Below, in pieces: positions 44,901 to 57,250 of a DNA stretch of 64,000 nt. The stretch's first letter is position 1. Every line of letters begins with the position of its first letter. The position numbers were made by a program, and so were the translations under genes. A model generated the notes under the pieces. The model was given only the letters and a program-made list of their open reading frames with translations. It searched no databases and was not told the DNA's origin. The stretch spans positions 7,650,213 to 7,714,212 of the forward strand of contig CM040093.1 of assembly GCA_022496805.1 (NCBI GenBank). Direction: 5' to 3'. This DNA is from Pohlia nutans. Its lineage: Eukaryota; Streptophyta; Bryopsida; Bryales; Mniaceae.

Positions 44901-45753
44901 ATTTAGGACGGGTATTAGTGCATGGCTAATCACAACAAAGAAACAAGCACACAAAGAATCAATTGGGAACTTGGGCAAGGATCAAATGATCCTCCAATAC
45001 CTTTGATTTAACATTGCAAACAAGCATGAAAGAATTTGTTGTTGCAACTAAGCACATCAGATGCCTTACATTGTTGCGCATCTAATGATCTGGTTAGAAG
45101 GAATTGAGTGGTGTTCCTGCTAGAAGCAAGATTCCTTGGAAATCAAGCCCGAGGGGCTTAGAAAGACATTTAAGAGCTAATTAAGTGAATTTGTGAGGTG
45201 CGCTAATTTGGAAGTTCATAATGTTTAGGTAATCAATATTGTAGATGGAAGGTAGGGTTTACAGAAAATGTTTTTAAAAAATAGATGTCAAACTTTGTTT
45301 AGTGGTCGAGTAGGATAACCTTTATTTTGGGTGCACGTACCTTAGGTAATCTCCTCGACGGACGAAGACGTGGTGGCTCGAGTGAAGGAGATCACGGGGG
45401 GAAGCTTGCATATGGAGCCTTAGACGCGGTGGGAGGGCCGTTCACCAAGATGGTGTGCGGGTGCGTGAGGGATGGCGGCGAGGTCGTCGTGTTCGGTGCC
45501 ATGTCGGGCTCGTACGAGGTCTCCTGCGGGCTCCGGGACCTCTTCCGGAACGTGAAGGTGACGGGCTGGTTGCTGTTCAATCGCTTTGAGGATGAGAAGC
45601 GGCGGCAGCTGTTTGTGGAGAGTGTGGCCAAGCTCATGCAGGACAACATCATGGTGCCTCTAGTGGGAGACTTTTGACTTGGCTGACATTCATTTGGCTC
45701 TCCGGAGGTCCGAGCAAGTTGGCCAAGCCGGCAAGGTGTTACTTAGAAGCTAA
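41914..45753 (+). CDS. MDR-family enoyl reductase/quinone oxidoreductase-like
   Basis: Exons 41914-42123, 43667-44029 and 45346-45753, all GT-AG, about 326 codons in total. Exon 1 encodes the GroES-like start (MARAVVYENGELEVV...AVPGYEGVG). Exon 2 encodes KVGQRVVPFLW, NPWTAFGLV and the nucleotide-binding segment TAAGSVVGRQVIQLARHLGLKTINIVRR...LGADE. Exon 3 encodes VISSTDEDVVARVKEITGG...ALDAVGG...VKVTGWLLFNRFEDEKRR. It is most like MECR/Etr1-type trans-2-enoyl reductases; no catalytic zinc ligands are evident and no transit peptide is obvious. Exon 3 carries two single-base frame breaks: one G too few in the G run near 45396-45401 and one T too many at 45672-45675. They cancel, so the stop at 45751-45753 is reached in the original frame. 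Either the assembly is off in two homopolymers or the gene is recently disabled. Confidence 0.8.
42320..42544. mobile_element. Short TTAA-flanked element in reductase intron 1
   Basis: 225 bp between TTAA (42316-42319, 42545-42548). The ends CCCTTAAAAGG and, as complement, CCCGTAAAGG match imperfectly. No hairpin found. Confidence 0.55.
42806..43013. mobile_element. AGAGCATC-ended MITE in reductase intron 1
   Basis: The left end AGAGCATCACCACC faces the right-end complement AGAGCATCTCTTCA. About 208 bp, non-coding. Confidence 0.5.
44068..44518. mobile_element. TTAA element in reductase intron 2, with inner palindrome
   Basis: 451 bp: TTAA at 44064-44067, left tip CCCCTAAGGACCAAG, right-tip complement CCCCTAAAGGACCAAG, followed by TTCA (decayed TTAA). 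It contains a second inverted repeat, GGTCATATTCGTTATATTGA at about 44204 and its complement near 44432-44455. This element lacks the hairpin seen in other TTAA families. Confidence 0.75.
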
Positions 45754-45763
45754 AATCTAACCC

Positions 45764-46036
45764 TTAAGGATGGCTTTCCATGTAGAATTTGAACCTGCAC
45801 GTGTGACGTCATATCAACAGGAAGGTTGATGCATTAATAGTCATTCAGGTTGACATACATGTATTCTGGTCTTGCATTTCTAGTTTACAAGACCGGTAAT
45901 AGCTGAAACTTTATCCAGAAGGGCCTACTACACGAAACATGTAATGCCACATGGTATTAATGAAGGACCTTGAATTTTGGGCAAACATGCTTTGCATGAC
46001 ATCAGCTTGCGGATTTAGGCTCTACATGGAAAGCTG
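45764..46036. mobile_element. Small inverted-repeat element beside reductase stop
   Basis: AGGATGGCTTTCCATGTAGA at the left is mirrored by TCTACATGGAAAGCTGTCC at the right, with further pairing inwards (GACGTCAT/ATGACATC). It begins 11 bases after the reductase stop codon and apparently splits the left tip of TTAA element D2. Confidence 0.6.
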
Positions 46037-46626
46037 TCCTATTTGCCTGAGCATTCGTTTTTTGGACGATGTATAGATTTTCATTCATGTTTTCTCATCC
46101 GTCATGCACTTTTTGCAGTGTGGATTTTTTATTGTAAATTTTATGGGAAGTTAGCTTCATGCATGTGTGAACCGATTAGAAAGGGGATGCATGATTGGTG
46201 AAAATTTTATGCCTCATTTCATGTTGCACTAATTCACCAAATTTTTTGAAGATCTTAGTTCAAAATGAATTAAAAGTGCTCTTGAAAAAGTCAACTCATA
46301 AAATTAAGCAACCAAAAAATCTCCAAAAATCACTACACTTAGTATTAAATTTCAACCAATCACAACAAATTTCATTCAGAGATTGTTAATATCTTATGTA
46401 ATTGAATTGTAATTGAATTGCAAAAGAATTTTGGATTTTGAATTTCAAATTTTATACAAAAATATTGGTGATAGCAATCATAGATCTAACCGTATGAATA
46501 GAATCTAAAATTCCTAATGTACAACTTTTATTCATACATCAAGTTCAAAATATCCTTTCTAATTGCATTTTATAATGCATCTTTGCAAAACTGCCGAATT
46601 TGGAGAGGACTCTAGGCATTTAGGGG
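46037..46626. mobile_element. TTAA element D2 (left tip disrupted)
   Basis: Aligns along its length with D3 and with both halves of D1. Right tip GGACTCTAGGCATTTAGGGG, then TTAA (46627-46630). At the left the TIR is cut by the small element at 45764-46036, and the hairpin is decayed (CATTCG...TGGACG). It carries the intact target site (TTTCAAATTTTATAC) into which the retrotransposon went in D1. Confidence 0.8.
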
Positions 46627-46749
46627 TTAAAGTTGGGAATCCATAATCACATCAAAACCCCCAAAATAAGTGGAGGAGCTTACCACATGGGTAAAGGACG
46701 ATTTTATTTTATTTTACTTTGACTTTGTCGTACACCACCTGACAATGAT

Positions 46750-47480
46750 GTCCTGTAATTCCGCATGCATGGCTTTTAGCGGTTTTTGAGATGTATCCAC
46801 CAATCGAGTTCTTGTTAATTTTAATTTTAATTTTCTAGTGGGTTACATTAATATGTGATCTACGATACAACTGTGGGTTACATTAGCGTGTAATCTACAA
46901 TACAGCTGTACAATAAAAGACAAAAATAATCCCATCCAATTCCTCCAGCAAAAAAATGTAATTGTTCTTTACAAATTAAAAAGATACAAAATATCCTTGT
47001 AACCTTAAACTTCAAACCCTAAACTCTAAATCTAAAATGATGTATTGTAATTCCGCATGCATGGCTTTTAGCCGTTTTTGAGATGTATTCACCAATTGAG
47101 TTCTTGTTAATTTTAATTTTAATTTTCTTGGAGGAAATGAAAGCAAGTTTCATTGAAACATGAAAAAAGTAAAACACCAATAGGTTACTAGTTTCTAATT
47201 GCTCAATAATGTTGTTTACATTGTTATATGTGAGGTGGAAACACTTAAAACTCTCAAAATAAAGTGATTCAACACAGGTGGGGGCATTTTTTCAAGGTCT
47301 TAATAACTAAAATTAAATTAGGGACCCTATTTTGTGACTTTGAATTTGAATTCTAAATTGTCACGTATTCACTAATCAATCACCAATCAAGTTAATGTTG
47401 ATTGTAGGTTATTTTTGGGCGCAAATGAATGCAAGTTTCATTGAAAAAAGAAAAAGTACAACACCTCTTATCAAGCGTAG
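46750..47480 (+). repeat. Direct repeats with LINE-tail-like segments
   Basis: AATTCCGCATGCATGGCTTT and the next 65 bases or so occur at about 46758 and again at about 47049. A more decayed related piece lies at about 47365-47450. The second and third copies run into GCAAGTTTCATTGAAA(C/A)A, a poly-A-like LINE tail motif in reverse. No gene. Confidence 0.65.
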
Positions 47481-47658
47481 GTTTTTGGTTTCTAATTATT
47501 TAAAAGTGTTGTTCACATTGCTATATGTAAGTGAAAATACCCAAAATAAGCAATTCAACAAAGTTGGAACACTGAAGATGATGATTTTACACAAACATAA
47601 ATGGAATATTTGAATAAGCCAAATAATTGCCAAAGTGGAGGTTGTCTTGACCACTTAA

Positions 47659-48200
47659 CCCCTAAAAGCCCGAGGGGTATTGGACAAAACATAGATGTGT
47701 TATAATATGTGCCTTCCATATGTTTGATGAAGTTTGGTTCAATAGACAAAATGTAGAGTATCATCTCTACAAATTATCCGTACGGTCAAACTTCCAAAAC
47801 TAACTTTAGATCATTTTTTAATGAATTTAAAAGCATTAACCTTTGAAAATTTGTATAAATTATAATTTTCAATTTTAGAGTTCAAAGTTTAGTATGATTG
47901 GTTAAAGTTGGGCTATCTATTGTAAACTTCAAAAAAGCAAAAGAAATGATGGAGGAATCATCATTACTTTCCCCAAATAGCAAATTTTATAACACTAAGA
48001 CAATGTTGAGATGATCTACTTTGAAAAATTCTCCCGGGTGGAGTTTAACTCGGATTGCCATAATTCAAATTGGGTTGGAAAGTAGACTTGATGCAGTATT
48101 TTAAAATATTTTTTATTTTTTCAAAAAATTATTTTTTTGTTCCGGGCAGCCCGTTAAATTCGGGCAGCGACCAAAAAATGGTCGTTTGGGCGCTTAGGGG
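47659..48200. mobile_element. TTAA element E1 (piggyBac-like MITE)
   Basis: 542 bp between TTAA (47655-47658, 48201-48204). The right tip, as complement, is CCCCTAAGCGCCCAAA, then the hairpin CGACCA-TTTTT-TGGTCG at positions 17-33, followed by a second small palindrome GCCCG...CGGGC. Left tip CCCCTAAAAGCCCGAGG. Inverted copy of E2. Confidence 0.9.
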
Positions 48201-48204
48201 TTAA

Positions 48205-50320
48205 AGTGTCTCGTGGACTTATTAAAAAACTAGTATTTATAAAATCCAAATTCAATCAATGGCAATTAAGTTTGGAGATTGTTTAAAAGCACTATATGGG
48301 TGTAGGGCCATATTCACTTTTGTTTGTTATCATATTCACGATAATATTCTTAAAGAGGAACTTTAGTTTCCCTACAGTAGGTAGATTCTTTTTCTAGATT
48401 CTGTCGATACCTATGGTCTTGGTTAAATATACTAAGAGCAAAATAATCTTATTCCAAACATGGCAACTCCAAAGTAGATGATCACTCACTCACATCTGTC
48501 ATTGTAGCACTATACCCAAAGTGTTTTACTAAGATTATGATTAGAAGGTTACTAATGCCAAGTAAAAATCTCAAAGAATGATAAAGGAGCAAACTTCCCT
48601 TCTTAAACCCAAGGTCCTTATATAAAAGGCAAAACCTTAACATCGCGTCATTTGTTCCTCTCTAGCACATATTTATTGGGAGCTCTCCTCTTTGGCACGA
48701 GTTTATTGGAAGCTCTCCTCGTGTGACATCACAGTTTCTGGTTACCAGAGAATCTTATAACTTCAAGAACAAAGGCATATTATTATATAAAGTAGAAATA
48801 CAACAAACTCAAAATATAAGAAGTTTTGCATATTAGAAATGGGAGTTATGGCAAGAACTTATTTTTCTTTGGTTTCTTAAGAAAAATCATGAAGAGGTTA
48901 TCCAATATAATATTTGTTTTATTCCCAATAGATGATTTTATGCAAATTTCCGAAGTGAAAATTTTGTCAAACCCTAAAACCGTTTCCTAGAGTTTTCAAT
49001 AACCAAGTATTTTGATAGACAATTTCATGCAAGAAATCACCCAAAACCATTATGCCCATGGACCGTGCCCATCAAATTCCCTACAAATTCCCATATTAGC
49101 TCAGTTTCAAAAAATATTATAGCTTGCACCTAGAATCACCGGAAATAAGTGATGGATGTCTCCGTCCTAATAGAAGTCTAAAGTGTAGTTCGTGGAGTCC
49201 TCAAGGTTTTCCATATTTCAACCATAGCTTATGGTATAAGCACTTCTTCCACCACTTTCCAAGAAGTTATCACCTGAAACCTTAAAACTCACCAAAAATG
49301 ACATCACACAAGACAGTTCCCCATAGACTTGTGCCATAGAGGAAAGGAGAGCACAATAGCTGTCGAAAAAAAGAATGATGTCATCTTAGGGTTACACCTT
49401 TTTTAGGGTTACACCTTTTATATGGAGACCTTGGGTTTGAGCACAAATTCTCAATATGAAATTTTGACTGCAAACATTGAGTACATCTCTGGTATAATAA
49501 TCAAGCATTGCTGTTACATTCAACATATTCCAACATGAATCCAAGCAAGAAATCCAGAATTTCCAGCGATCCAGGATCTGCAATGCAAGAAGATAATGTA
49601 CCAACTGATCAACACGTCACTTGGCCACAAATGTCCCCCACAAATACCTGAAAAATCACATACAGAAGTCTACAACTAAAATGAGATTTCTATGCACGAG
49701 TGACCTCAGAAACCCCAACGAAAATTCTCAACTAATTGACATTGACGTTGACATTGACGTTGACAAAACGAGGAATAAAAGCCAATAGGACTCAAAAGAA
49801 TCGGATTAAAACGTCATCTGCTCAACTAAGCAAGACGAGAAACTAAATAGACGGTCTCCCCAACTCCCCTGGGCTACGGAAGGACAGTCAGAGAGATAGA
49901 ACAGAACAATGAAGCTAGAGCCTCTTTCTTTCGTGATGAAAGCAAACCCTAAAGCCGTATAATCAGCATGCATGCCTCCACAGAAATTAGGGCGAGGCAT
50001 GTTTGTAGATAAATAAATTACTACTAGGCAGCAAAGATCTAATAGAAAAATAATGTGACCTTCCAAAAAGACACATGCCTTCTCTCTCCCTAAGTTACCC
50101 AAACTCGTCTAAACCTCACATCCCTAAACAGACCAAATTATAATTAGAGCAAACGCAATCAGCGCATTTGCCTTCATACACGACAACCTCCTTCAAGTTT
50201 CTCCCCATCTGGTTATGCAGATGAGGAAGTTTGAAGAATTAATACCCCACAATTTAATTAAAGGGCGGAGCGTTAAGAATATGATTGGGGTGTAGTGAAA
50301 ATAAAAGACCGGTTCTAGTC
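48205..50320. other. Intergenic and 3' flank of PP2A B gene
   Basis: No coding region recognised. Small tandem motifs occur at 49386-49417 (TTTTTTAGGGTTACACC twice) and 49739-49764 (GACATTGACGTT repeated). The last few hundred bases before 50321 are probably PP2A 3' UTR, since the gene runs leftwards. Confidence 0.5.
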
Positions 50321-53300
50321 CTAGGCGTAGTACATGTACAAGCTGTTGGAGGCGGCACAGGCAATCACATTGGCTTGCGGATGCCATGCTAGATGCAGCA
50401 GTTTTGACGCGAAATCATTCGCCCCTCCATTGAAATCCGATGGTCCTGGATTCCCGTCGGCCCCTGTCCATGCATCAAGCGGTTTGACGTCAAACAATAG
50501 TCCAAAACAACGCAATTAAGTATAAAGTACATCAGTCTCGTTAAGAAGACTAAAAAGAACACGTGGCAGTTAATGAAACCAAAGTGAAAAGAGAGATCAC
50601 CTTGTCTAGTGGTACTGCGGCCCCCCCGAGCAAGGTTAGCAAATCTGCTCGTAGGTTTTGATGGTGTCGCCAGCCGCCTACTGTGATTGTATACAGAGTA
50701 GAGCATGAAACTATATTAGAGTTCTGCCACGATATGAAATGAAGTCATTTCTGGGAAAAAAGGCAAAACAATAACAAGAAATACAGCAGCAATCTCCAGA
50801 AAAATAGAGGACATACAACAAGAAAAGGTCGACGACATACCTATTGGGGCTCTTGCTCGCTTCCAAGGTAGACGTCTCTTCACTTCCAGGAGAAGCTCCA
50901 AAAACTCGAAATAAATTGCTGTAAAACCAACTTCCAAACGTTAGATCTTCCTCAATTAATTAAAGGACATTCTTGTGCAGGAAGAAGACACACAAGTGAT
51001 ATACAACATGAGGATCCCTTCAATTACTAGCACATGAGTTGACAAAATAAACAACTAGAATCAGGCTGAGATAGTTATCAGTGGGAATAGATGAACATCC
51101 GTTATCTAGTACTTCTTTTAAGAGCATTTACAAGCTGACATAATACTTCCAAAATAAACATAAACAGTCATCAAAAATACTCACAAGAAAACCTCCACAA
51201 ATCTACAGAATTACTCCATGCAAATGAAACTGTATTGACTACATCCGTTTGAACAACAGTTCTGCCGGGAATGTCAGGAGGACATAACAAACCTATAAGA
51301 ACCAGTAGCAACACGCTGACCATCTCCACTGAGGCAGCACTCGAACTTGTCAAATATTGAGTCATTCTCGTATAAATCACAAAGCTGAAAAACACAGAAA
51401 GCTCCAGGAAGTTAGTAAAATCCATAGCACAAAATAAAACCCGTACACAGTCTTGAGGTGGAATTCCTGACAAAAGATATTTGGTTTTCTCATCGAAGAA
51501 TACTTAAATGAATGATATGATGATTTTAGGGGTGGAAGAGACGTTATTTCATGGACCCCAAAACAATCATCAATCCTTAGCCTGTGTAATTACATTACAG
51601 TCTCACAATCATCAGATCGATATAAAAGAATACTAACAGATTAAGGTCACTCGTGCTAAGAAGAGGTTCAAGTACAAACGGCTAACGAAAGAGAAAAGAT
51701 CCCATCTGTCTAACATTTAAAAAGTGTGTCTATTCATGTTCAAACTCATTGGCATACAAACCTTGGGCCGCAAATATTCATGTACTTCGAAAGTGGCGAC
51801 AGGAGAAGCTTCCATGTTCACGTCCCACAACTATCACACCAAACGCACATATAAAGGTTAGTACTAGGAATGTAAAAAAAAAAAAGCCAATACAGCACCA
51901 GATTACACAGAAAGTACAGTTTGTTCGAACCTGATATATCCCACATGAAAAAACAAACAAGAAAACGAACAAACATATAGAAATCAGGAACCACATCACT
52001 ATACCGACCTTAAGAGTCATATAATCCCTGCTGAGGATGTAACGGCCTCCTCTTGCAAACTTGATGTCAGAAATTGATGCTATGATCTCCGTAAAGAACG
52101 ATCTTGTCCCTGCAGGCTCTTGCTCCTCAAACCTAAAAATGGATTATTACACAACATCAGGCACCAATTATCTTTTACAAAAATACTCCTAGTTCTAAAG
52201 AACATAACAAAAGGGCCTCAAAGGATAGCAACAAAATGGAGAGTACCGACATATTCATAGGAAATCAAATCTGAGTCACACATCATTATGAAGAATGAAC
52301 ACGGTTTTATATGTGCACTACTTCAACTAAAGCTAAAGCTTCACTGTTTCCTCAGCAAGGCGTTCAATCAGTAAAAGATGATCAAGAGGGCTCAGATTGC
52401 TTACAGCTTAGAATGTCTGTCACAGAGGGCTGACTGTCGCATATCAATAAGGCGGATGGAACCCTTGCTACTACTATAAGCTAACATGTTGCAGTGATTT
52501 GGGTGGAACTCAGCAGAAGTGATTACCTCTGATACCACAAGCCCACATCTACCGTCAATAAAAACCACGTCCTAAGTATGCTATAAATAAAAAGAACATC
52601 CTGCCGTGAACAGGTTTTTAATGCAGGGGTCAAAAAGAAAAATTTCTTGAATAAATTTCTGCCTCAAGATCAGGCATTCACCTGTAAGGTCTTCCATATT
52701 GACAGGCTTAATATCAACAATATTGAAACTTTGGTCACTGATCTCCAAGTTCCATAAATTTATTCTCAGGTCATCAGCGGATATGTACGTTTCACAATCA
52801 CTGTACGTCAATAAGAAACATATTGTCAATTCAAGATGCACCCAGGATTCAGCTACCTTCAATTTTGCTTGAATGCATCTTGCCATTCAAGCAAGAATTT
52901 CCAAGTTGGACAAAACAATGAGTTGCTGAAGTAACTTCAGAGAGACTCGATAATTTGAGCAAAACAGAAGCACGTAAGCTAAGATATAGACAATAAAATC
53001 CATCTCAGACCTGTTATTAGAAATGGAGTTGATATGATAAGCATGAGCATTGGAATACACTCTTCTACATCTCGCCATGAGCGCTGTCTCGGAGCTCCAC
53101 ACCTGGGACCATAAGATAGCGCTGCAGTTAGACAATGGTAGAATGAAAGGCAACCAAGGAGAGAATCAGAAGATATCCTCATAAAGCCAGCACTTCATCG
53201 AATTCATCTGGTATTCTTTGACAGGGCTCGGTTAAAGATACTAAGAAACTATATACAAATTCATTCTACACATTAAATAGCCACTTTGTGGCAACCAGTG

Positions 53301-55591
53301 ACAACATAATATGTGACCACCACATTGTAGATAGTATGCAAGTATACTTACCGTAGGCAATCGAAGAGAAGGGATGCCGCCAGGTGGAAATACAAAATCA
53401 GGGCTAACATTGGTAACAGGTCTCCTGACGACGTTTCCGTTCATCGATCTAGGAGAAAATGGACTGGGGTTCACCCCGGGAGTCACCGCAGGGTTCCCAT
53501 TGCCCACATGCTGAGATGGATCTAGATTCAAGTTGGAAACATTCTTCATTTTCTTCTCTGAAACCTGAATATACCACATGAAGCTAGAGATCCATCAAAT
53601 TGTTGCAAATGCCATCTTGACAGGAACCACTGCATGTCTCAAACCAGGTCACCACCTGAACAATCAGACCAAGTATCTTGTGCACAAATGTCCCTACTAC
53701 TGCGAAGAGTGACAGGCTGATACAGAGAGATCCGGTAAGACAGAAGGAACCAATCACAGCACTGGCAGATTTGCATCATTTGTGAAATCCACAACACTAT
53801 CACATTGATCTCCTTGATATAGTAAAGGTCCAACATTGATATCTCACGGGGAAAAGGATATCTAGTGACACAGGTGAAGCCATGCCCGCGTAGCTTCAAC
53901 TTAGTAGGATGCTATCGTCAACAGTAGTGACGTCATAAAAAATGTACCTTCCAGAGTTTTATTGTCTTGTCATTTGTGGAGAGTAGCAACCTAGCACCAT
54001 TGGTAGTCTGGCACCACCTGATTTTGTTGATCTTCTCCTCGATTTCCAAACTTTTAAGGTAATCAAACTGCGCAAAATGTATCACATTCAGAGAATAATT
54101 TCGAAACACATACTCAAATCTGGATTTCCAACTTGCCATTGTTCAAACGGACCATAGAGGCTTCACACCCACGGAGAAAGAGGAAGTACCTCGGGTTCAT
54201 GACTTTGAAATTCGGTCGCATAACGATACTCTGGGTGTCTGGGTACAGGATAATCAGCTCTCTCCAACTCTCTTCGAGTTCGTTGCTGCACAGTCCATCA
54301 CACAAACAAGATGAACAAATGCTCCAAGAACTCAGGTAACAAATACAAGCAGTGCAGGTTACTCAAAAGAATTTTTGAATGAAATACATCAAAAAAACAA
54401 TCCAGTACTATTTTGTCAAAACTTTAAATCTTACATCTCTGCCATCGGTTCTTTCGAACAAGACGACACGCCCGCCTCGATCGCCAGTTGCTAAATGCTC
54501 CCCAGTTTTGTCGAATTCAATAGCCGAAATAATATCAACTGCCACATTTTGAATTCTGCGTTAATAAGATGTCAAGGAATTTGGCAAATCATAGCGAGAG
54601 CTCGGATGTAGTTTGATCTCCAAAAGCAAGCATTTGTAACACGCACCCCGCCTTCAATTCACGGCACTCTTGAGAATTGAAGGACACAAAGTTGAGAATT
54701 TAGTCAATCTCTTAATTAGAAGAGTAGGACTTTAGAGCTTCATCTGCAAAAAAAACAGAGCTCGAAGATACAATATCTCACGAACTTAATATTTCAATGG
54801 CTAGTCGTCAGTACATACACGTTGCGTGGTAACGAGAACTAAGTCCGGAGCCTACACTGAATGCCATAACGCCCTTCGATCCTTCGATTCAGTCCACTCC
54901 CAAAGCAGCAGAAGAAGAAAAATCTTAGCGAATACAGTCCTCCATTTGAGCTAAATGAGAAGTACTAAAAAAGCAGCTGGATGTAACTAAATCAATCTTC
55001 AAAATACCGGTATATAGACCTCCATTGTGCTCTTTAAAAATTAGATTGAAAGGTAGAGCCCTAACACACATGCTGCGAAGGTAATTCAATACAAGAGCTC
55101 AAGATCCAGAAAATCGTAAGCGCTAGGCAGAGAACTTTCAACAGATTCTGGAATCATTCTTCGGGAAGCTAGAAGATTAGCGGACCTTAGTGTATTTCCA
55201 ACTGATCCAAGTAATCTCCTGCCAGTAAACTAGGATCCAGAGCTTGAAGGCGCATTGCATCAAAGTCCTTAACTAACACTAATCTAGACATTTGAGTCTC
55301 CTTCCCAGGAGCAACAGCATTGCAAAGCCACACACCATCACTAACATCAAGCTATCATCACAACTTCCAAATCTTAGCATCATCCTCTTCCGTAACCTTT
55401 CTAAACTCTCTAAGCAACAGCAAAAGGACTCCGATCAGGAAAAAAATAATGTAAAGCGCACCTTCTTGAACTTCTTCACCCGCAGCACGCTCTCCAAACA
55501 CTTGCGAGAATTTCCATTCCAACGCAGGCAAAGGCTGGCTGGACGGCAACCCGGGAGCGGGCGCCACAATTGCGCCCCCTCCTGCGATCAT
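50321..55591 (-). CDS. PP2A 55-kDa regulatory B subunit (B55)
   Basis: Complete gene of 14 exons, 527 codons, every junction GT-AG and in phase: 55591-55462, 54538-54435, 54285-54190, 54067-53948, 53564-53352, 53102-53011, 52800-52682, 52528-52405, 52132-52009, 51830-51762, 51384-51293, 50918-50841, 50680-50601, 50463-50321. B55 subunits are seven-bladed WD40 propellers that select substrates for the PP2A scaffold/catalytic core. Family signatures: [19 protein letters not shown] (N-term), [128 protein letters not shown] and [26 protein letters not shown]. Length fits plant B55 (about 500-515 aa plus a longer exon 5 linker). The ATG at 55591 is preceded by a less likely in-frame GTG. A broken duplicate of exons 2 and 6-9 lies at 6861-7870. 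Confidence 0.97.
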
Positions 55592-56358
55592 CCTCACGCC
55601 CTAATACCAAACCCTATCACGTTCCCGGTCCTTCCTTCACCACATTGCTAAAATCCTACCCCCGCCCGGATCTACGCCATCGCCAAACCGGCTTCCTCCA
55701 AAACCTCGTATAATAAATCCACCACGGCGCTCCAGCTTAGAGGCTCGCCATTCTCATCACAAGCCAACGCACATTGTCCGCAACAAAAGCCCTGAAAATA
55801 CACCGATCGAGCTCAAAACAAACGGAAAAAAAATGAGACAAAAGCTATTAGTATTCTGTTGTTGTTAGTAAATTCCTAAGCGAAAGCTTGGCTATGGCGG
55901 AGTGAAGCTTTGAGACCGGCCATAGCCATAGCCATCCTTCTCTAAACCAACTAGTCCTCCAACGCTGCTGCGTTGAGCTCAGCGAGAGAGACGACCCGGC
56001 TGCCCGTGAGGAAAGTTTCGTCCCCCTCGTTCCCCTGCCCGAGGATCTGACCGTGCGCCGTGTTCCCTGACTCGGATCTAGAGGCAATCAGACGGTCAGC
56101 GTTCCAGGGGCCTAGATCGCGCGAGTTACGGAATTTGAAGACGTTGGATGAATGGTATGTTCCTCTGTGGATGACTTCGTTGGGACGATGGATGACTTCG
56201 TGTGTTGACGTGGTCTTTGTAGTTGGTTCTGTTTTGAATAAAAAAATTGACGTTGTCCCTATTCTATGGCAATTTAGTATGTGATATTTGTACAGTAGTA
56301 CCTTGCCAAATGTTTATTTTATTTTTGAAAATTATTTTTGTCTATTGTTAACCCTTAA
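55592..56358. other. 5' flank/promoter side of PP2A B gene
   Basis: G+C-richer up to about 56150 and probably includes the 5' UTR and promoter of the leftward PP2A gene. A minus-strand frame at 55848-56087 is open but not protein-like. No divergent gene recognised. Confidence 0.4.
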
Positions 56359-56927
56359 CCCCTAAATGCCTAGAGCCCTCTCCAAATTTGGCAGTTTTGC
56401 AAAGATGCATTATAAAATGCAACCTAGAGGGATATTTTGAACTTGATATATGAATAAAAGTTGTACATTATGAATTTTAGATTCTATCCATACGGTTAGA
56501 TCTATGATTGCTATTACCAATAATTTTGTATAAAATTTGAAACGTGAAATTCAAAATTATTTTATAATTCAATTACGAATAAGATATTGACAATCTACGG
56601 ATGAATTTTTTTGTGATTGGTTGAAATGTAATACTCTAAGTGTAGTGATTTTTGGAGATTTCTTGGTTGCTTAATTTTATGAGTTGACTTTTTTTAGAGC
56701 ACTTTTACACTGAAATCTTCAAAATTTTGGGTGAATCACTACAACATGAAATGAGGCATAAAAATTTCACAAATCATCCCCTTTCTAATCGGATCACATA
56801 TGCGTGAAGCTAACTTCCCATAGAATCTACTGTAAAAATTCCACACTGCAAAAAGTGCAGGATAGATGAGAAATTTTGGATGAAATCTGTACATCGTCCA
56901 AAAAATGGACGCTTAGGCAGTTAGGGG
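56359..56927. mobile_element. TTAA element D3 (piggyBac-like MITE)
   Basis: 569 bp, TTAA at 56355-56358 and 56928-56931. Left tip CCCCTAAATGCCTAGAGC. The right tip, as complement, is CCCCTAACTGCCTAAG, then the hairpin CGTCCA-TTTTT-TGGACG (56895-56911). Orientation opposite to D1 and D2. The best-preserved copy of family D. Confidence 0.9.
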
Positions 56928-57029
56928 TTAAGGACCGAGTATTCAAATTTTGAATGATGAATGAATTTGAGTGTGTCCAAATGTTTAAACAAAACGTATT
57001 TTTTTCATTCATCCACGTATTTTTATTTT

Positions 57030-57250
57030 ATTTTTTGAAACAAATGGATGCTTTATTTCCATTGCACAACAATAGATTACAATCATCACACTAAAAATGA
57101 AGAGAACACATCGACTAGTGCTCTTATGCGGATGATTTTTTGGATTTTTTTTCCTGCAATATCTGGGGCAAGACCCTATGCTCTTAATCATTTCCTACTA
57201 AGAACGACGCCCCTATCATAATATGAGGCCAGGGAGCAATCCCCGTCATA
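57030..57250 (-). mobile_element. LINE 3'-end fragment
   Basis: The minus strand ends GTGCAATGGAAATAAAGCAT...TTTGTTTCAAAAAATA, the recurrent LINE 3' motif with an A-rich tail. The upstream part (GGGGATTGCTCCCTGGCC) may be its 3' UTR or ORF2 end. Confidence 0.55.
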
